Counted from the stretch's first letter, positions 41,913 to 53,584 are shown. The stretch is DNA of 64,000 nt from Hymenobacter arizonensis (GCF_900115775.1 NZ_FOXS01000002.1:124001-188000); one strand, 5' to 3'. Notes: a model not told the origin generated them from the letters alone. A program made the numbers and translations.

Positions 41913-44642
41913 TTACTTCTGCACTTTGAGGTTTTGAACCTCGCCGTTGGGCAATACCAAGCGTACCATGTAGAGGCCACCTTTCAAGTCGTTTAGGCCA
42001 TTTACGGCTGCATCGGTGCTGCCGGCTATAATCTCGATTTGCTGCTGGCTAACTACGCGGCCCGTCATGTCTGTGATGCTTACGCGGCCTTGGCCACTCA
42101 CCGGCGACTGCACAGTTAAGTACAGTTTGTCAGCGTTACCCAAAGGGTTGGGGTAAGCCGTCAGAGCTGCGGCAAGCGCTTTGCCTTCAAAGCTGACCGA
42201 ACGGGGTCCAAAAAATGCTTCCTTACCATCTAAGTCTACTTGACGAAGGCGATAATAACGCTGACCAGCTTTGTTCTCTTCGGTATCGATATAGCTGTAA
42301 TTACGTAGGCGGGTGCTGTTGGGCGCCTCGCTGGCTACGAAGCCGATGGTACGAAACTGCTTGCCGTCGGTAGACACTTGCACATAAAACCCTTTGTTGT
42401 TGAGCTCAATGGCCGTGTCCCACGTCAGCAGAACGTTGGTGCCGGTGCGCTTGGCATCGAAAGCAGTGAGTGTAACGGGCAACGGATTCGTGCGGTCGCC
42501 AAGGGTGAAAGTAGCGAATACTGTCACATTGTTTTTGGTCAGGATGTTGGCAGTCTGGTCGAGGGCGTCGCTGCCCAATGCGCCAAACTGGTTGCCGCCG
42601 CTTGTCGATACGAACAGGGCCAGGTTAGGCTCAGCAATTGAGCCGTTGCCTTGTGGACCTAGGTTAATCAACTCAGCGTCACGGTAGCGGAAGGTAAGGT
42701 CAGCCAACAAGCCGCCCACGGCAGATTCATTGGAAGGACGCACTCCAAAGATGCGACGTATGCCGAAGCGTTCAGTTCGCAGAGGCCCTGCAAGCGGCGT
42801 ATAGCTTTCCGCAGTGTTACGTGTTACGCGAACGTTGCCAGGGTTATTAGGTCCTTTGAAATTGATTGTCATTCCCATGTTTCCATAGGTGCGGGGACGA
42901 ATCTGCCCAGTAACTGGGTCAAGCTCATTGACTCGCACATCGCTGCGCACGGTTTCCATAAAACCACGGACATAGGCTGTTTCGCTTTCGCCAACCAATT
43001 GCGCACCGTTAGGAGCTAAGACGCTACGTTCACCTAGGTTAATTACATTTTCAAGGGGCCGGCTGACATCCGTGCTAAGAATTCCGCCATTGGGCGCAAA
43101 TCGCAATTCAGCATCAATATTCATGATGCCAGTTAGCGCTTTTCTACCGCCGCCAGATATTTCTACTGATGTAAAATTGCCACCCGAAATTTGTGAATTA
43201 CCAGGGCTGGAAAACTCTATAACTGAAGCCAACGTCGGGGTACCTGTGCGTTGGATAAACGTGTCGAACCGATTAAAAAAGCTACCACTAACTATAAATC
43301 GGCCAGTAATTAACCGAAGAATAGAGCGCTCCGCTTGCGATGACCCTTGCAAATCCAAATTGCGGGCCCTTGCCGGACCAGTGGCGGCAGTAGCCCTGAT
43401 GTTCGGAGCGAGGTTGGGAGCACCACTTAGGTAGTTAGGCACAATCACGTTGGTATTATTAGTTGGCACCGAACGCAAACTCCAGTTCCGACCGTCAAAC
43501 CAGTCGTCGCTTCTCAAACCTTCCCAAGTGTTTGTGGGAAAAGGAACGCCTGTAGTCACAAATCTTGCCGTGTAACCGCCTGTTCTTGGGTCCGTAATTA
43601 CACCAACAAAGCTGGTGTTTGTAAATAAGTCAGCCTCGAACGATACTGTGATGGTGTATTCACCTGCGCCAAAGCCCGCAAGAGTCGCAATTAGGTTGCG
43701 CAGTGCTGTCGCATTAGAAAAAACGCGCGAAGTGCCGTTTGGTTGGCTCGTAGGTGTGCCAAGTTGTACAAGGGCAATGTTGGAGGGGGCAAAGTTTATT
43801 ACCGAGGTATTTCCCGGTTGCACGGGCTTTTGAATTCGATATACCAAACGAGGGTTCTGAATGTCGTCACCAGTACGCTCGAAGGTTGTCACGTTGCCGC
43901 CATTCAGCGTTAGCTCTCCATTGTTAATATCGTAACTACCCAGGTTTGTGCCTTGGAAGAGAGGCGCGGTGCCCGAACTTCCCCCATAAATAGTGTTGGG
44001 CGTTAGTTCACCAACCGTGTTGATGAAGATATTACTGTTGGTAAGTCCAGTAGGTGTAACGGGAGTACCTGTAACGGTGAAAGTGGCAGCACGGAAGGCA
44101 TCAGCAGTGATAGGGTCATTTGGAGTGCTTACCTCGAATCTTGCCTGTATCCGGTAACTACCACTGGCTGTCACCAAGGCAATCAAGCTCCGCGAAGCAT
44201 TATCCAAACGGTATGTATAAACTCGATTATTCGACGAGACTGCAGTCCGTGTCAGCGAAATAGCTTCAAAAGGGGCTACTGTGTTTAAGGCCGCATCTTG
44301 GATACGAAAACGAAGAACTACATCATTTGGCGCATTAGCAGCCTGATTATTAATTGCTTCAAAGACGACCTCACCACCGTTGAGTAATAAGGTGCTGGGA
44401 GAATTAATGTCGAAACTGCCAAGGTTCGCATTATTGAAATTCGGCGTTATTGCCGAACTACCACCGAAAGTGGTGTTTACAGTAGGATTTCCTCTGCCTA
44501 TGAAATAATTACTTGAAGTAATGTTTTGCGCCTGAGCCGTCTGTGACGCGCCCAGCCCGACAAACAACGCAAAGAGCGGAATGAGGGAGGCTAAAAAGTT
44601 ACGCTGTCGCAACAGCTTCTGAGTAAAAGTTAAAGGTCGCAT
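41913..44642 (-). CDS. large T9SS type A cargo protein with duplicated N-terminal domain
   Basis: A 909-residue secreted protein. A signal peptide covers residues 1 to about 39 (ending AQAQ). Two related domains follow, about 45-195 and 200-370; the first holds NTTFGGSSAI and ANLGSFDI, the second NTIYGGSSGT and TNLGSYDI. The middle part (about 375-720) has beta-helix-like repeats similar to surface adhesin-type proteins. Near 730-820 comes a fibronectin-like unit (LTWDTAIELNNKGFYVQVS). The last 85 residues form a T9SS sorting domain, with TAYPNPLG, ITDMTGRVV and GGLYMVRLVLPNG. The protein should be exported by T9SS and attached to the surface or released. Codon use is AT-richer than in its neighbours. 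Confidence 0.88.
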   Translation of the reverse strand: MRPLTFTQKLLRQRNFLASLIPLFALFVGLGASQTAQAQNITSSNYFIGRGNPTVNTTFGGSSAITPNFNNANLGSFDINSPSTLLLNGGEVVFEAINNQAANAPNDVVLRFRIQDAALNTVAPFEAISLTRTAVSSNNRVYTYRLDNASRSLIALVTASGSYRIQARFEVSTPNDPITADAFRAATFTVTGTPVTPTGLTNSNIFINTVGELTPNTIYGGSSGTAPLFQGTNLGSYDINNGELTLNGGNVTTFERTGDDIQNPRLVYRIQKPVQPGNTSVINFAPSNIALVQLGTPTSQPNGTSRVFSNATALRNLIATLAGFGAGEYTITVSFEADLFTNTSFVGVITDPRTGGYTARFVTTGVPFPTNTWEGLRSDDWFDGRNWSLRSVPTNNTNVIVPNYLSGAPNLAPNIRATAATGPARARNLDLQGSSQAERSILRLITGRFIVSGSFFNRFDTFIQRTGTPTLASVIEFSSPGNSQISGGNFTSVEISGGGRKALTGIMNIDAELRFAPNGGILSTDVSRPLENVINLGERSVLAPNGAQLVGESETAYVRGFMETVRSDVRVNELDPVTGQIRPRTYGNMGMTINFKGPNNPGNVRVTRNTAESYTPLAGPLRTERFGIRRIFGVRPSNESAVGGLLADLTFRYRDAELINLGPQGNGSIAEPNLALFVSTSGGNQFGALGSDALDQTANILTKNNVTVFATFTLGDRTNPLPVTLTAFDAKRTGTNVLLTWDTAIELNNKGFYVQVSTDGKQFRTIGFVASEAPNSTRLRNYSYIDTEENKAGQRYYRLRQVDLDGKEAFFGPRSVSFEGKALAAALTAYPNPLGNADKLYLTVQSPVSGQGRVSITDMTGRVVSQQQIEIIAGSTDAAVNGLNDLKGGLYMVRLVLPNGEVQNLKVQK

Positions 44643-44866
44643 AAAGACGAAAATTGAAGGAAAAGAAGAGAGAAACGCACAATTAGCGTATTGCGGTGAG
44701 GCGCATATACGCAGGAGTCAAAAAAAAGTATGACTATTACGAAAGATTTTAATGAATAGGCTGTCGTGGCCTTTAAACGCACTTTTTGGCCCGATTTACG
44801 GCTTCCGCAAAGGCTCATGTAATGGCCTGCTAGCCCCAATAACGCCCGTTTGCAGAGCAAGCCTTG

Positions 44867-45790
44867 CTAGTGGACCACGCTGTAAGGCACCGAAGCCAAA
44901 GCCTTCTTCTCGGCGGGTAATTCTACCCCCAATAGGTCGTGCACACTTACGCGAATTTTATTGGAGAGCTGGGTGATAGGCAGGTCGTTACTGTCGTATC
45001 CGAAGGGGTTTTCGATTTCGTTGCCTATCATTTCCAGGCCCAACATGGCGTAGGCGCCTATCATGGTGATGGGCACCATCCACCAGTCGCAGGATTCCAC
45101 CAACACCAGCGGCATTATCATGATGAAAATGGTAATGTAGCACTTTATAAAGAAGCTGTAGGAATACGGGATAGGCGTGGCCTTGATGCGTTCGCACGTT
45201 CCGTTCACGGCCATCATGGCCAGGTAGTGCTGCTTGATGTTGACGAGGTGAATGGGGTCGAAAATCTGAACCTGCCGCAGCTGCTCCACGCTTTCCATGA
45301 GCACGGCAATGATGGTGGAGGCCACATTCTCGGCTTTTTGCAGGCGCTCGATGATGTCGGGCGTCGCCTCCATTTTATCAAAGCGCACCTTGTTGCGAAG
45401 GCTGCCTTCTACGGCAATGGGGAAGTTGGAGATGAGAGCGGCAAAGTAGCGGCGGCTCGACTTGGCCTCGCGGGGCAGCAGCGCATTCATTTCCATGGCA
45501 AGCCCGCGGCACTGTGACACCAGGATGCCCCACACCTTTCGGCCTTCGTAGTACCGGTCGTAAGCCGTGTTCGTGCGAAACACGAGGAGCAAGCTGAGCA
45601 AAATGCCCAGAATGGACAGGTATTCGCGCCCAATTTTAATATTAAGGGTATGAAAATCAATGCTTACAACGGCCACTGCAGAGCCGTATAGGCCCACTAG
45701 TGCTACGCGCTTCAGAAGCAACCGGATAACGGCCGAAGTCTGGAAATGACGCAGGGCGCGCCACCAGTCTCCGCCTTGGTACACTATCAT
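44867..45790 (-). CDS. bestrophin family protein
   Basis: A 307-residue bestrophin/UPF0187 membrane protein. Two hydrophobic segments lie in residues 24-70. The RTNTAYDRYYEGRKVWG signature is near 72-88 and a second pair of membrane segments is near 215-255. The late GLEMIGNEIENPFGYDSNDLP block matches the conserved C-terminal motif. Bacterial members form pentameric ion channels, cation-selective in the case of KpBest. The length is normal. The ATG at 45790 starts the protein with no alternative. It follows the T9SS gene on the same strand but with a 224-base gap. Confidence 0.9.
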   Translation of the reverse strand: MIVYQGGDWWRALRHFQTSAVIRLLLKRVALVGLYGSAVAVVSIDFHTLNIKIGREYLSILGILLSLLLVFRTNTAYDRYYEGRKVWGILVSQCRGLAMEMNALLPREAKSSRRYFAALISNFPIAVEGSLRNKVRFDKMEATPDIIERLQKAENVASTIIAVLMESVEQLRQVQIFDPIHLVNIKQHYLAMMAVNGTCERIKATPIPYSYSFFIKCYITIFIMIMPLVLVESCDWWMVPITMIGAYAMLGLEMIGNEIENPFGYDSNDLPITQLSNKIRVSVHDLLGVELPAEKKALASVPYSVVH

Positions 45791-46262
45791 GTGATATATA
45801 GTAGAATTTTATTCCTTCAACGAAAAAATATTAACGGAGGTTGAGGCTACCAAAGCGCAACAATGCCTTGGCCCATTCGCTGGGTTCAGGGCTGCTCATA
45901 GGTCGTGCCACTTTCGGGCGGTGCGGTGCTTTTTCTAATCCATTTTGCTAGCCAAGTAATACAATTTCCTAGCTAACTCACCTATGAATTAGCAGCTTGC
46001 ACTAATTTGCTTTAATTGTGATTTTTTTAACTAAATTTTAACCTTGTGTCAAAATTCTCTAGAAATCTTTTGTCAGGCGCATCCAGGCTTTAAAGAAACC
46101 TGCAAAAACAGGGGTTGCCTTTGAGCCCATAGCAACCTGAAAAGCTCGACCGTTCAGCTACCAGAATCTGTAGTGTGGGCAGACAGCAGCGCGCAAGCCT
46201 AGAGCCGCAAATCGGTTAGTTCGGCGGCGGCCGGTTTTCTTTGCAGTTCACTTACGCTCGGC
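45791..46262. other. gap without a gene, AT-rich
   Basis: This 470-base stretch lies between two divergent genes (bestrophin and DedA). The section about 45950-46080 is clearly AT-rich. I see no frame with protein-like character, no long inverted repeat and no tRNA-like fold. Promoters for both genes must lie here, but no clean TAnnTTTG box is close to either start. Confidence 0.4.
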
Positions 46263-46940
46263 ATGGAACTACTCAAGCATTTTTTCGACATCATTCTGCA
46301 CCTCGACGTGCACCTTAAACTCCTGGTGAACGAATACGGCAGCCTCACCTACCTTATTCTATTCCTCATCATCTTCACCGAGACAGGCGTTATCATATTC
46401 CCCTTCCTGCCCGGCGACTCGCTGCTATTTGTGGCCGGCACGCTGGCGGCCCAGCCCAACTTGCAAACCGGCGAGCCCCTGCTCAACGTCGTGATACTGA
46501 TTCCGCTGCTGATGGCGGCGGCCTTTATCGGCGACAACCTCAACTACTTTGTGGGCGATTACCTTGGGCCCCGCGTGTTCCGAGAAAATTATAAGTTTCT
46601 GAACCGCAAGTACCTCGACCAAACCCAGGACTTCTATGCCAAGCACGGAGGTAAGACCATCATCATGGCGCGCTTTGTGCCCATTGTTCGCACGTTTGCG
46701 CCCTTTGTGGCCGGGGTGGGCACCATGACGTACCGCTTCTTTGTGACATACAGCATTGCGGGTGCGGCCCTGTGGGTGATTTCGCTGACGCTAGCGGGCT
46801 ACTTTTTTGGCAACATTGCCTGGGTGCAGAAGAACTTCACGCTGGTTATCTACGCCATCATCCTCATCTCGATACTGCCGCCCCTGTGGTCGTATTTGAA
46901 AAGCAAGTTCAGCCCCCAGCCCGCTGCTGGCGGCCAGTAA
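46263..46940 (+). CDS. DedA family membrane protein
   Basis: A 225-residue integral membrane protein of the DedA/VTT family, now thought to scramble or transport phospholipids across membranes. It has the FPFLPGDSLLFVAGTLA motif near 44-60, with the re-entrant Pro-Gly-Asp, and IMARFVPIVRTFAPFVAGVGTM near 140. The length suits the family. The first helix is preceded by an amphipathic stretch (LLKHFFDIILHLDVHLKLL). The ATG at 46263 is clear. It is monocistronic, with a terminator 75 bases downstream. Confidence 0.93.
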   Translation: MELLKHFFDIILHLDVHLKLLVNEYGSLTYLILFLIIFTETGVIIFPFLPGDSLLFVAGTLAAQPNLQTGEPLLNVVILIPLLMAAAFIGDNLNYFVGDYLGPRVFRENYKFLNRKYLDQTQDFYAKHGGKTIIMARFVPIVRTFAPFVAGVGTMTYRFFVTYSIAGAALWVISLTLAGYFFGNIAWVQKNFTLVIYAIILISILPPLWSYLKSKFSPQPAAGGQ

Positions 46941-47015
46941 AGCTTGCAGCTACATGCATCTGTGGCTGGCCAGCACAGGTAGCTGAGCAGCGGCTGAAAT
47001 TGTAATATGTTAGTC

Positions 47016-47053
47016 AAACCGCCCCACCATTGCTTTGTTGGGGCGGTTTTTTT
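47016..47053 (+). terminator. terminator of DedA gene
   Basis: An 11-bp perfect stem (47016-47026 with 47039-47049) with a 12-base loop is followed by a T-run. Confidence 0.8.
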
Positions 47054-47095
47054 GTGTTATTTTGGGGCTGTTTTCTTCTATCAAAGCATTATCGC

Positions 47096-47845
47096 ATGCG
47101 TCAGTTTGGGCTCATTGGCCGTACCCTCAGCCACTCGTTTTCGCAGACCTTCTTCACGCAGAAGTTCTACTCGCTGCAGCTGACCGAGCACCAATACGAC
47201 CTGTTTGAGTTGGCAAAAATTGGAGAGTTGCCAGACCTGGTGGCGGCGCACCCCAATCTGGTGGGCCTGAACGTGACGGTGCCCTACAAAGAGCAGGTGG
47301 TGCCCTACTTAGATAAGCTGGCGCCCTCGGCCAGCCGCGTGGGCGCTGTGAATGTGATTGAGTTTGATGCCGAGGGCCTGCTGGTGGGCCACAACACCGA
47401 CTACATCGGCTTTCGGGATTCGCTGCGCACGTTCTGCCCGTTGCGCGGCGAGGAGGCCCGCGCGCTGATACTGGGCAACGGCGGCGCTGCCAAAGCCGTG
47501 GAAGTAGCCCTGCTCGACCTAGGCATTCCCTACTGGAACGTGACGCGCCACCCCCTGGGCCCCGGTCTGACCTACGACGACGTGACCCCGGAGATACTAG
47601 CCGCCCATCCGCTCATTATCAACACCACGCCGCTGGGCACCTTTCCGCTCACCGACGAATGCCCCCGCCTGCCCTACCCGTCACTCACTGAACACCACTA
47701 CCTCTACGACCTGGTGTATAACCCCATGGAAACGCTTTTCATGCTGAAGGGCAAAGAGGCCGGAGCGCAAGTAAAGAATGGGTTTGAGATGCTGTGCCTG
47801 CAGGCCGAAGCAGCCTGGGACATCTGGAATAAGCATTTTGCTTGA
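47096..47845 (+). CDS. aroE: shikimate dehydrogenase
   Basis: A 249-residue NADP-dependent enzyme that reduces 3-dehydroshikimate. The substrate-binding LSHSFS is at 11-16, the catalytic Lys65 in NVTVPYKE and Asp102 in NTDYIGF. The cofactor motif is LGNGGAAKAV near 130. LIINTTPLGTFP and VYNPMETLFMLKGKEAGAQVKNG finish the fold. It acts one step before AroK (14324), 33 kb away. ATG 47096 begins the first strand directly; an upstream TTG frame adds 22 hydrophobic residues and is rejected. Confidence 0.95.
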   Translation: MRQFGLIGRTLSHSFSQTFFTQKFYSLQLTEHQYDLFELAKIGELPDLVAAHPNLVGLNVTVPYKEQVVPYLDKLAPSASRVGAVNVIEFDAEGLLVGHNTDYIGFRDSLRTFCPLRGEEARALILGNGGAAKAVEVALLDLGIPYWNVTRHPLGPGLTYDDVTPEILAAHPLIINTTPLGTFPLTDECPRLPYPSLTEHHYLYDLVYNPMETLFMLKGKEAGAQVKNGFEMLCLQAEAAWDIWNKHFA

Positions 47846-47868
47846 TGCACTCTAGTACAGATATAAAG

Positions 47869-47902
47869 AGAAAGACCCGCCAGCACGCTGACGGGTCTTT
47901 CT
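47869..47902. terminator. bidirectional terminator
   Basis: An 11-bp perfect stem (47869-47879 with 47892-47902), with a possible inner CAGC/GCTG pair, lies between aroE and the convergent wrbA gene. Confidence 0.8.
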
Positions 47903-47928
47903 GTGAATTGGCTGAAGCTTACATACGA

Positions 47929-48543
47929 CTACTTAACCGCCAGCTTCTTGGCAATTTCTGCTGTGTGCTTACCTTGGAAGCGCGCGCCTTCCAGCTCGTT
48001 TTCGCTGGGCATGCGCTCGCCCTGGCCGCCGGCCACGGTGCTGGCGCCGTAGGGCGTGCCGCCAGTCACTTCCTCATGGCCCATCTGCCCCTGCCAGGCG
48101 TAGGGCAGGCCCACAATCACGAAGCCGTGGTGCAGCAGTTCGGTATGGAAGGCGCGAATGGTGGTTTCCTGGCCGCCGTGCTGGGTGGCGGTGCTCACGA
48201 AGGCGCCGCCTACTTTGCCCACTAGCGCGCCTTTGGCCCACAGACCGCCGGTGCTGTCCATGTAGGCTTGCATCTGGCCGCACAAGTTGCCGTAGCGCGT
48301 GGGGGTGCCGAAGATGATGGCGTCGTACTCAGTTAGCTCGTCGGGGGTTGCCACGGGCAGGTGCGAGAAAGCTTTTTGGGCTTCGGTGGCGCCAATCTGG
48401 TCCAGCAAGGACTGGGGCAGGGTTTCGGGCACCCGCTTAATTACTACTTCGTTGCCATCGACTTGGCGGGCACCTTCGGCAATGGCTTCGGCCAATTTCC
48501 AGATGTGACCATAGGTGGAATAAAACAGCACAAGAGTCTTCAT
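47929..48543 (-). CDS. wrbA: NAD(P)H:quinone oxidoreductase WrbA
   Basis: A 204-residue flavodoxin-like FMN enzyme that reduces quinones with two electrons. It starts [21 protein letters not shown] (phosphate loop) and has [69 protein letters not shown] and [10 protein letters not shown]. All are WrbA hallmarks. The length is typical. It is likely part of oxidative-stress defence. The gene is alone on its strand and ends at the terminator shared with aroE. Confidence 0.96.
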   Translation of the reverse strand: MKTLVLFYSTYGHIWKLAEAIAEGARQVDGNEVVIKRVPETLPQSLLDQIGATEAQKAFSHLPVATPDELTEYDAIIFGTPTRYGNLCGQMQAYMDSTGGLWAKGALVGKVGGAFVSTATQHGGQETTIRAFHTELLHHGFVIVGLPYAWQGQMGHEEVTGGTPYGASTVAGGQGERMPSENELEGARFQGKHTAEIAKKLAVK

Positions 48544-48903
48544 AAAAAAGGAAAAAGGGTTGGGAAATAAAAACGGTTAGTAGAAAGATTGCAGAGGGGC
48601 GCTTGATAAAAGCCGAACCAGATGCGCAAATGCATGTAGGTACATAGGTCATACTGCATGCGGGGCCAAATGGTTGTCAACCGTGCCGATAATATCTTCA
48701 GCGTTCAGTTTTTAGAAGGGTCACAATTTTCGAATGTTCAGCATGTTTAGGAACCGCTTGCAACCTTTCGGAGCCAACCGGCATCCAAGAGCAGCAGGCC
48801 GCCTCCGGGCCGGGCTGCACCCCGCTTTGATTCGCCTTTCTACGCTGCAGAAAATGACCTTCTCTATCACTTCACCCGCCGGCAGGGGCTACCGGTTTTC
48901 GGC
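48544..48903. other. gap without a gene
   Basis: This 360-base region lies between divergent wrbA and the sigma factor gene. The frame of the sigma factor stays open upstream of 48904 but offers no start codon. I see no family-like coding frame, strong hairpin or clean promoter box. Both promoters should lie here. Confidence 0.4.
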
Positions 48904-49560
48904 ATGAGCACCGCGGTTACCTGGTTCGCGTTTGGCGCCGACGATGTGCTGCCGGACCAAACGCCCGCGGCGCCACGCCTCACGGCCAGCCGCAGCGCGG
49001 CCGCAACCGGCCCGCCCACCGAAGCCGAGCTGATTGACGGCTGCCTGCGCGGCCGGCAGCTGGCCCAAAAGCTCTTGTACGACAAATACGCGGGCAAAAT
49101 GATGGCCGTATGCCTACGCTACGCCCAGACCACCTTCGAGGCCGAGGACGTGTTGCAAGAAGGGTTCATCACGGTGTTTCGGACGCTGGCCAGCTTTCGC
49201 CGCGAGTGCCCGCTCGAATTCTGGATTCGCCGTATTATGATTAACGCGGCCCTCCGGCAACACCGCCGCAATGCCTCGCTGGTAGCAGTGAGCGACGGCG
49301 AGTACCCCCAGAGCTTGGCCAGCGAAGAGTTTACCCTTAGCAATTACAATTTCCAGGAGCTATTGGAGATGGTGCAGGAGCTGGCTCCGCGCTACCGCAT
49401 GGTCTTCAACCTATACGCTATCGAAGGCTACAACCACAAAGAAATCGGAGAATTATTAGGTATCACCGAGGGCACGAGCAAATCGCAATATTCCCGGGCC
49501 CGGGTCATCTTACAAACTAAACTGGAACGCCTCGGCACTCCAACCCGCCATGTCAGCTAA
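48904..49560 (+). CDS. ECF-type RNA polymerase sigma factor
   Basis: A 218-residue sigma-70 family protein of the ECF group. Region 2 reads LLYDKYAGKMMAVCLRYAQTTFEAEDVLQEGFITVFRTL near residues 60-100. Region 4 reads LAPRYRMVFNLYAIEGYNHKEIGELLGITEGTSKSQYSRARVIL near 160-205, with the helix-turn-helix. The N-terminal 35 residues are Ala/Thr-rich and probably flexible. The stop overlaps the start of the next gene by 11 bases, so the two are translationally coupled. That gene encodes the probable anti-sigma partner. Confidence 0.93.
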   Translation: MSTAVTWFAFGADDVLPDQTPAAPRLTASRSAAATGPPTEAELIDGCLRGRQLAQKLLYDKYAGKMMAVCLRYAQTTFEAEDVLQEGFITVFRTLASFRRECPLEFWIRRIMINAALRQHRRNASLVAVSDGEYPQSLASEEFTLSNYNFQELLEMVQELAPRYRMVFNLYAIEGYNHKEIGELLGITEGTSKSQYSRARVILQTKLERLGTPTRHVS

Positions 49561-51229
49561 TCCTATCGAAGAGAACTCTACGCCTAAACCCACCGGCAGC
49601 TTAGAGGACCTATTTCGCCACCACTTGGGCGAAGAGGCCGCCGTGCCGCCGCGGCCCATGCTCTGGGACCAGATTGATAACTCCCTGCTGGTTCGCCAGA
49701 ACGAAACCTACCGCCGTCGGCTGGCTGCCACACGCTGGGTAGCGGCGGCGAGCCTGCTGCTGGCCACCCTGGCCGGCACCGGCTGGTGGGCCCACCGCGC
49801 CGGCGACATGGCCAACCCGGAAGTGGCCACTGCTACGCGCGCGACGACTCCCAACGACAGCACCTCAGCTCGCTTTGGCCGCCCGGCAAACAGCCCCGGT
49901 GGCTCAAGCCCTGCATCGGACGCGTTGGTAGCTGCCTCGGGCAGCACCTCCCTGAACCCTTCCCTTAGCGATGCCGACGCAATGCGTCGCAACGCAGCGG
50001 CTGGTTCTTCCACGGCAGCGTCGGGGGTAGCAGCCAACTCGGCAAGGCGTAGCACGGGATTTGGTCCTGCATCAACGGGCCAGAACTTGGCCACTAGCCG
50101 CGACGCTAACAGCGCGGCAAATGGCTTGGGTGCTGGTAATACAAACACTACCAGCGCTGCAAGCACCAAAACCAGCCTTGCCGCCAATCAGTCCTTGGCC
50201 GCACGCTCAACACAAACTGCCACCACCGACGACACTGTCCTAAACAGCGCCGCTACTGGCGAAAACGTTGCAATGGCGGCAACTCCTGCAGCCACCGGAG
50301 CAGCTGTTGCTAGCGGCACAACAACCACCGGCGCCGCCGCGACGGCCACGCCCGGCGCAGCGTCATTCGCGCAAGCTGCTTCTACCGTGGCGCCCGAGCA
50401 GGTGAGCCTACTCGCCGCGAACTCCGCTGCGCTGAGCTTGCCTGAGGCCGCAGCCCTTCCTAATGGTTTGACTTCTTTGTCTATTGCCGAAATCGAGCCA
50501 GTACTCGCAGCTCAGAAATGGCACTACGGCGGCAGCTACACCGTGGGCGCATTCAACCCCAACATCAATTTCTCGCGCACTGGCATCGAGCCGCAGCACG
50601 ACTACAACCCCGCCCTAGGCGCCGACTCCCCGGCTCTAACCGAGGCCGCTGCGGCTCAGTACCGCGAGAACCTGCGCCCCGGCCTTAGCCATCGCATTGC
50701 GCTGGTAGCCAAGCGTCACTTGGCCGGCCATTGGTCGTTGAGCACCGGTGCCGAATTCACCCAAGCCACTGCCAAGTCGGCTTCCTCTTCGGCTTTTATC
50801 GGCGAGCAGCTTATTGACCTGGGCCAATTCACCAATGGGGCCATGCGTACCACGGACTTTCGCTATCGCATGGCGGGCATTCCCGTCGAGCTGAGTTATA
50901 GCAACCCCGCGAAGCGCGGCTGGAGCATCTACGGCCGCATTGGCGGCGTGGTAAGTGCCCTGCTCGGGGTTCGCAGTGAAGTAGATGGCTTGCCCGAAGC
51001 TACCCGCACCTACTCGTTGGCTTCGACCGGTATGCCCTACCGGCGCCTGCTGGGCAGCGTGCGCGGCGCGGCCGGCGCGCAATACCGCACCGGCAACTGG
51101 GGCTTCATGCTCGGGCCAACAGCCGAGCTGGGCCTCGTGCCCCTGAATGCTCATCCAGTTCAGAGCTTCATGGCGCAGAGCCGTCCTTACAGCTTCGGGC
51201 TGGAAGCTGGCGTGGAGTTCGGTCGATAG
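49550..51229 (+). CDS. membrane protein with anti-sigma-like N-terminus and barrel-like C-terminus
   Basis: A 559-residue protein that I do not recognise as a named family. Residues 1-58 are charged and cytoplasmic (LEDLFRHHLGEEAAVPPRPMLWDQIDNSL), like the anti-sigma segments found beside ECF sigma factors. One membrane segment is near 62-80 (VAAASLLLATLAGTGWW). A 230-residue Ala/Ser/Thr/Gly-rich linker follows. The last 240 residues, from about 315 (KWHYGGSYTVGAFNPN), have alternating strands like an outer-membrane beta-barrel (HRIALVAKRHLAGHWSLSTGAEF, WGFMLGPTAELGL). One chain could thus span from cytoplasm to outer membrane. The ATG overlaps the sigma factor stop. Confidence 0.78.
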   Translation: MSANPIEENSTPKPTGSLEDLFRHHLGEEAAVPPRPMLWDQIDNSLLVRQNETYRRRLAATRWVAAASLLLATLAGTGWWAHRAGDMANPEVATATRATTPNDSTSARFGRPANSPGGSSPASDALVAASGSTSLNPSLSDADAMRRNAAAGSSTAASGVAANSARRSTGFGPASTGQNLATSRDANSAANGLGAGNTNTTSAASTKTSLAANQSLAARSTQTATTDDTVLNSAATGENVAMAATPAATGAAVASGTTTTGAAATATPGAASFAQAASTVAPEQVSLLAANSAALSLPEAAALPNGLTSLSIAEIEPVLAAQKWHYGGSYTVGAFNPNINFSRTGIEPQHDYNPALGADSPALTEAAAAQYRENLRPGLSHRIALVAKRHLAGHWSLSTGAEFTQATAKSASSSAFIGEQLIDLGQFTNGAMRTTDFRYRMAGIPVELSYSNPAKRGWSIYGRIGGVVSALLGVRSEVDGLPEATRTYSLASTGMPYRRLLGSVRGAAGAQYRTGNWGFMLGPTAELGLVPLNAHPVQSFMAQSRPYSFGLEAGVEFGR

Positions 51230-51249
51230 TTCAATTGCCTCAGCAAGAC

Positions 51250-51442
51250 AAACTCCCCTCCTTAGCTAAGGAGGGGAGTTTTCGCGTAGCGAAAACGGGG
51301 GTGGTTGGAGTCGTTGAACGATGATAGAACAACTCGTGGCAGAATCGTTCGGGTTTCGTTCAACGAGTGCAACCACCCCAGCTGGAGCTTCGCACCAGCG
51401 TCCCCTCCTTGGCTAAGGATGGGAGCTTGATGTTCTGCCTCC
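51250..51442. repeat. multi-hairpin intergenic repeat, copy B
   Basis: This is the second copy of the element at 11568. It opens with a perfect hairpin, AACTCCCCTCCTT...AAGGAGGGGAGTT, then a small GCGTAGCG palindrome and GGGGTGGTTG. A near-perfect 23-bp inverted repeat pairs GGGGTGGTTGgagTCGTTGAACG with its complement around 51365-51390. It ends CCCCAGCTGG, GCTTCGC, GCGTCCCCTCCTTGGC and TTGATGTTCTGCC, as in copy A. It lies directly before uvrB. Confidence 0.82.
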
Positions 51443-51521
51443 CATTTCACTTCCGACGAAACCCAAAAACCTGGTTTGTGGTTAAGTTAGGCTGACCTTT
51501 TCGGCCTACCTTTCCCGTTGC

Positions 51522-53564
<2,043 letters not shown>

Positions 53565-53584
53565 GCATTTGGCATAATATTAGG

